A stretch of DNA of 28,906 bases from Agrocybe praecox (taxonomy: Eukaryota; Basidiomycota; Agaricomycetes; Agaricales; Agrocybaceae): positions 1 to 28,906 of the forward strand of contig CAXHKQ010000151.1 of the NCBI GenBank assembly GCA_964017145.1, in the 5' to 3' direction. A program made the translations under genes and the position numbers. The notes beneath the pieces are model-generated. The model was not told the DNA's origin and ran no database searches. It saw only the letters and a list, made by a program, of their open reading frames with translations. This document shows positions 27,804-28,906 of this stretch, piece after piece (position 1 is the first letter of the stretch; the number at the start of each line of letters is the position of its first letter).

Positions 27804-28376
27804 CAGGGTGCGGCGTTTGAATCTAGACAAATGCAGCACAGCTTTCGGTCTTCTAATAAGACCATGCCGATTTGTTACGGTCGGAGAACAGACGGTGGTC
27901 AATTCTCGCTACTACAACAACAACAATATTCACAAGGCAGTAACAGGAAGATTTCCAACTGTGTTTGTCTCTGAATTGTTCCTTAGACTTAGAATCTATT
28001 GCATACATTTACTCGAAATGACTACATTTGCACCGATCTACTATATCATCATTAGTTTCTCTTTCATCAATCCGAATTTAAAGTTTTCCAACGAGCCCGT
28101 ACTTATTTCAATACTTCTTCATTAAATTAGACCTTATGAACCTAGAAATGGGCTCCATTATAAACCCTAAACCTACTGCTGGTAATTTGTGTTAACCAGT
28201 TGAGTACCATAGTTGAATAACTCTGTGACAAAGTATCCAGTAGAAAAACCCTTCCGTGATTTATATCATAATTTGAGTCACAAAGACCGTCACAACGTTC
28301 TTCAACTGACAATATTATACCAAATAACACGGTGTTGTTAGTGTAAACTTGCGCATGTTTTGGTCGCCGCACCCTG
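27804..28376. mobile_element. TA-flanked element, CAGGGTGCGGCG termini
   Basis: The 573 bp segment starts CAGGGTGCGGCG and ends CGCCGCACCCTG, with TA on both sides (27802-27803 and 28377-28378). The inverted ends are perfect for 12 bases and then diverge. The interior is AT-rich with no recognisable transposase. It has the same terminal style as the element at 6129-6440 but a different interior, so it is probably a separate mariner-like family. Confidence 0.82.
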
Positions 28377-28378
28377 TA

Positions 28379-28906
28379 CACAATACATATTCCATTTGCC
28401 AGTCCCCGTGAGTGTTCCTTGAGTGTATCAATCAACGTGACACGCCATCGCCACCGTCGTCCAAAACGACGGATCGGGTGGCATCAATTTCTTGACGACC
28501 ATTATAAATCGCGTCAAGGCGGCGCGAGATTCATACACACCGAGCACGGAACACTGGAACACACATGCTGCTGCTGCACACATTACTCATGCGCGACCCT
28601 TTTGTAATCCGACAAACATCGGAGGAAGAACACACACACTCAAACAGATAAAGAAGGCTACCTTGAAGAACCATTTACCACACATGCAGCAGCGAATGCA
28701 TTTTGAATGTGTGTGTCCGTCCGTCAATCGACCGCCGAGATCGCGACGATCAGTGCAATGCGTCTCTTAGATTCGAAATCATCATTAATTTGGAGGGCGT
28801 GCGCATCGAGCATCTGTTTGAGCCTGCGACAAATGACATACGAAAACGTTCGGTGACGTCAAGCGATCCTAATGCGATTTAATTGCTGTCACATGGACGT
28901 ATGAAA
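28379..28906. other. Non-coding right end of the window
   Basis: Mixed sequence with short CA and TGC runs. No gene or element is recognised. Confidence 0.55.

Overview
The window is insect genomic DNA, probably dipteran. It is dominated by one gene on the minus strand: the ortholog of Drosophila roadkill (rdx) and vertebrate SPOP, the MATH-BTB substrate adaptor of CUL3 ubiquitin ligases. The insect call rests on the near-invariant protein core, a Ser/Gln/His-rich N-terminal extension, compact core introns beside multi-kilobase 5' introns, undepleted CpG, abundant CA/TG microsatellites and many short TA- or TTAA-flanked elements. I cannot name the species.

Layout, in transcription order (right to left). 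A first coding exon lies at 16172-16371 and encodes a Cys-rich module. A 4.4 kb intron follows. The exon at 11079-11763 encodes a Ser/Gln/His-rich disordered segment and then the canonical SPOP N-terminus, whose own in-frame ATG (11154-11156) would give a short isoform. A 9.1 kb intron follows. Five compact exons at 1832-1953, 1587-1748, 965-1259, 393-571 and 1-83 carry the MATH domain, the linker, the BTB domain and the start of the post-BTB helices. All junctions have GT/AG signals and compatible phases. The last ~68 residues lie beyond the left edge. From the internal ATG, numbering matches human SPOP residue for residue as far as can be followed.

The main anomaly is in the exon at 965-1259. 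It is one base short of the conserved reading frame, at codon G191 (about 1050-1053), in the linker between MATH and BTB. Read literally, the product ends after a MATH domain. Because exons on both sides are well conserved, a one-base consensus or assembly error in a C run is the simplest explanation, but a real allele cannot be excluded.

The rest is non-coding as far as I can support: large introns and >12 kb upstream of the first coding exon. It holds microsatellites, two tandem-repeat arrays (3071-3541, 8990-9290) and many non-autonomous elements. These are a TTAA-flanked piggyBac-like MITE (4973-5262), two TA-flanked CAGGGTG elements (6129-6440, 27804-28376), a two-tier inverted-repeat element (20944-21753), a hAT-like element with an internal long hairpin (22881-24043), a small hairpin MITE (24806-24934) and three relatives of one foldback family (near 12811, 21881 and 26370). 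I found no transposase gene, tRNA, rRNA, CRISPR array or second convincing protein gene. The many long open frames come from stop-poor CpG- and CA-rich DNA.
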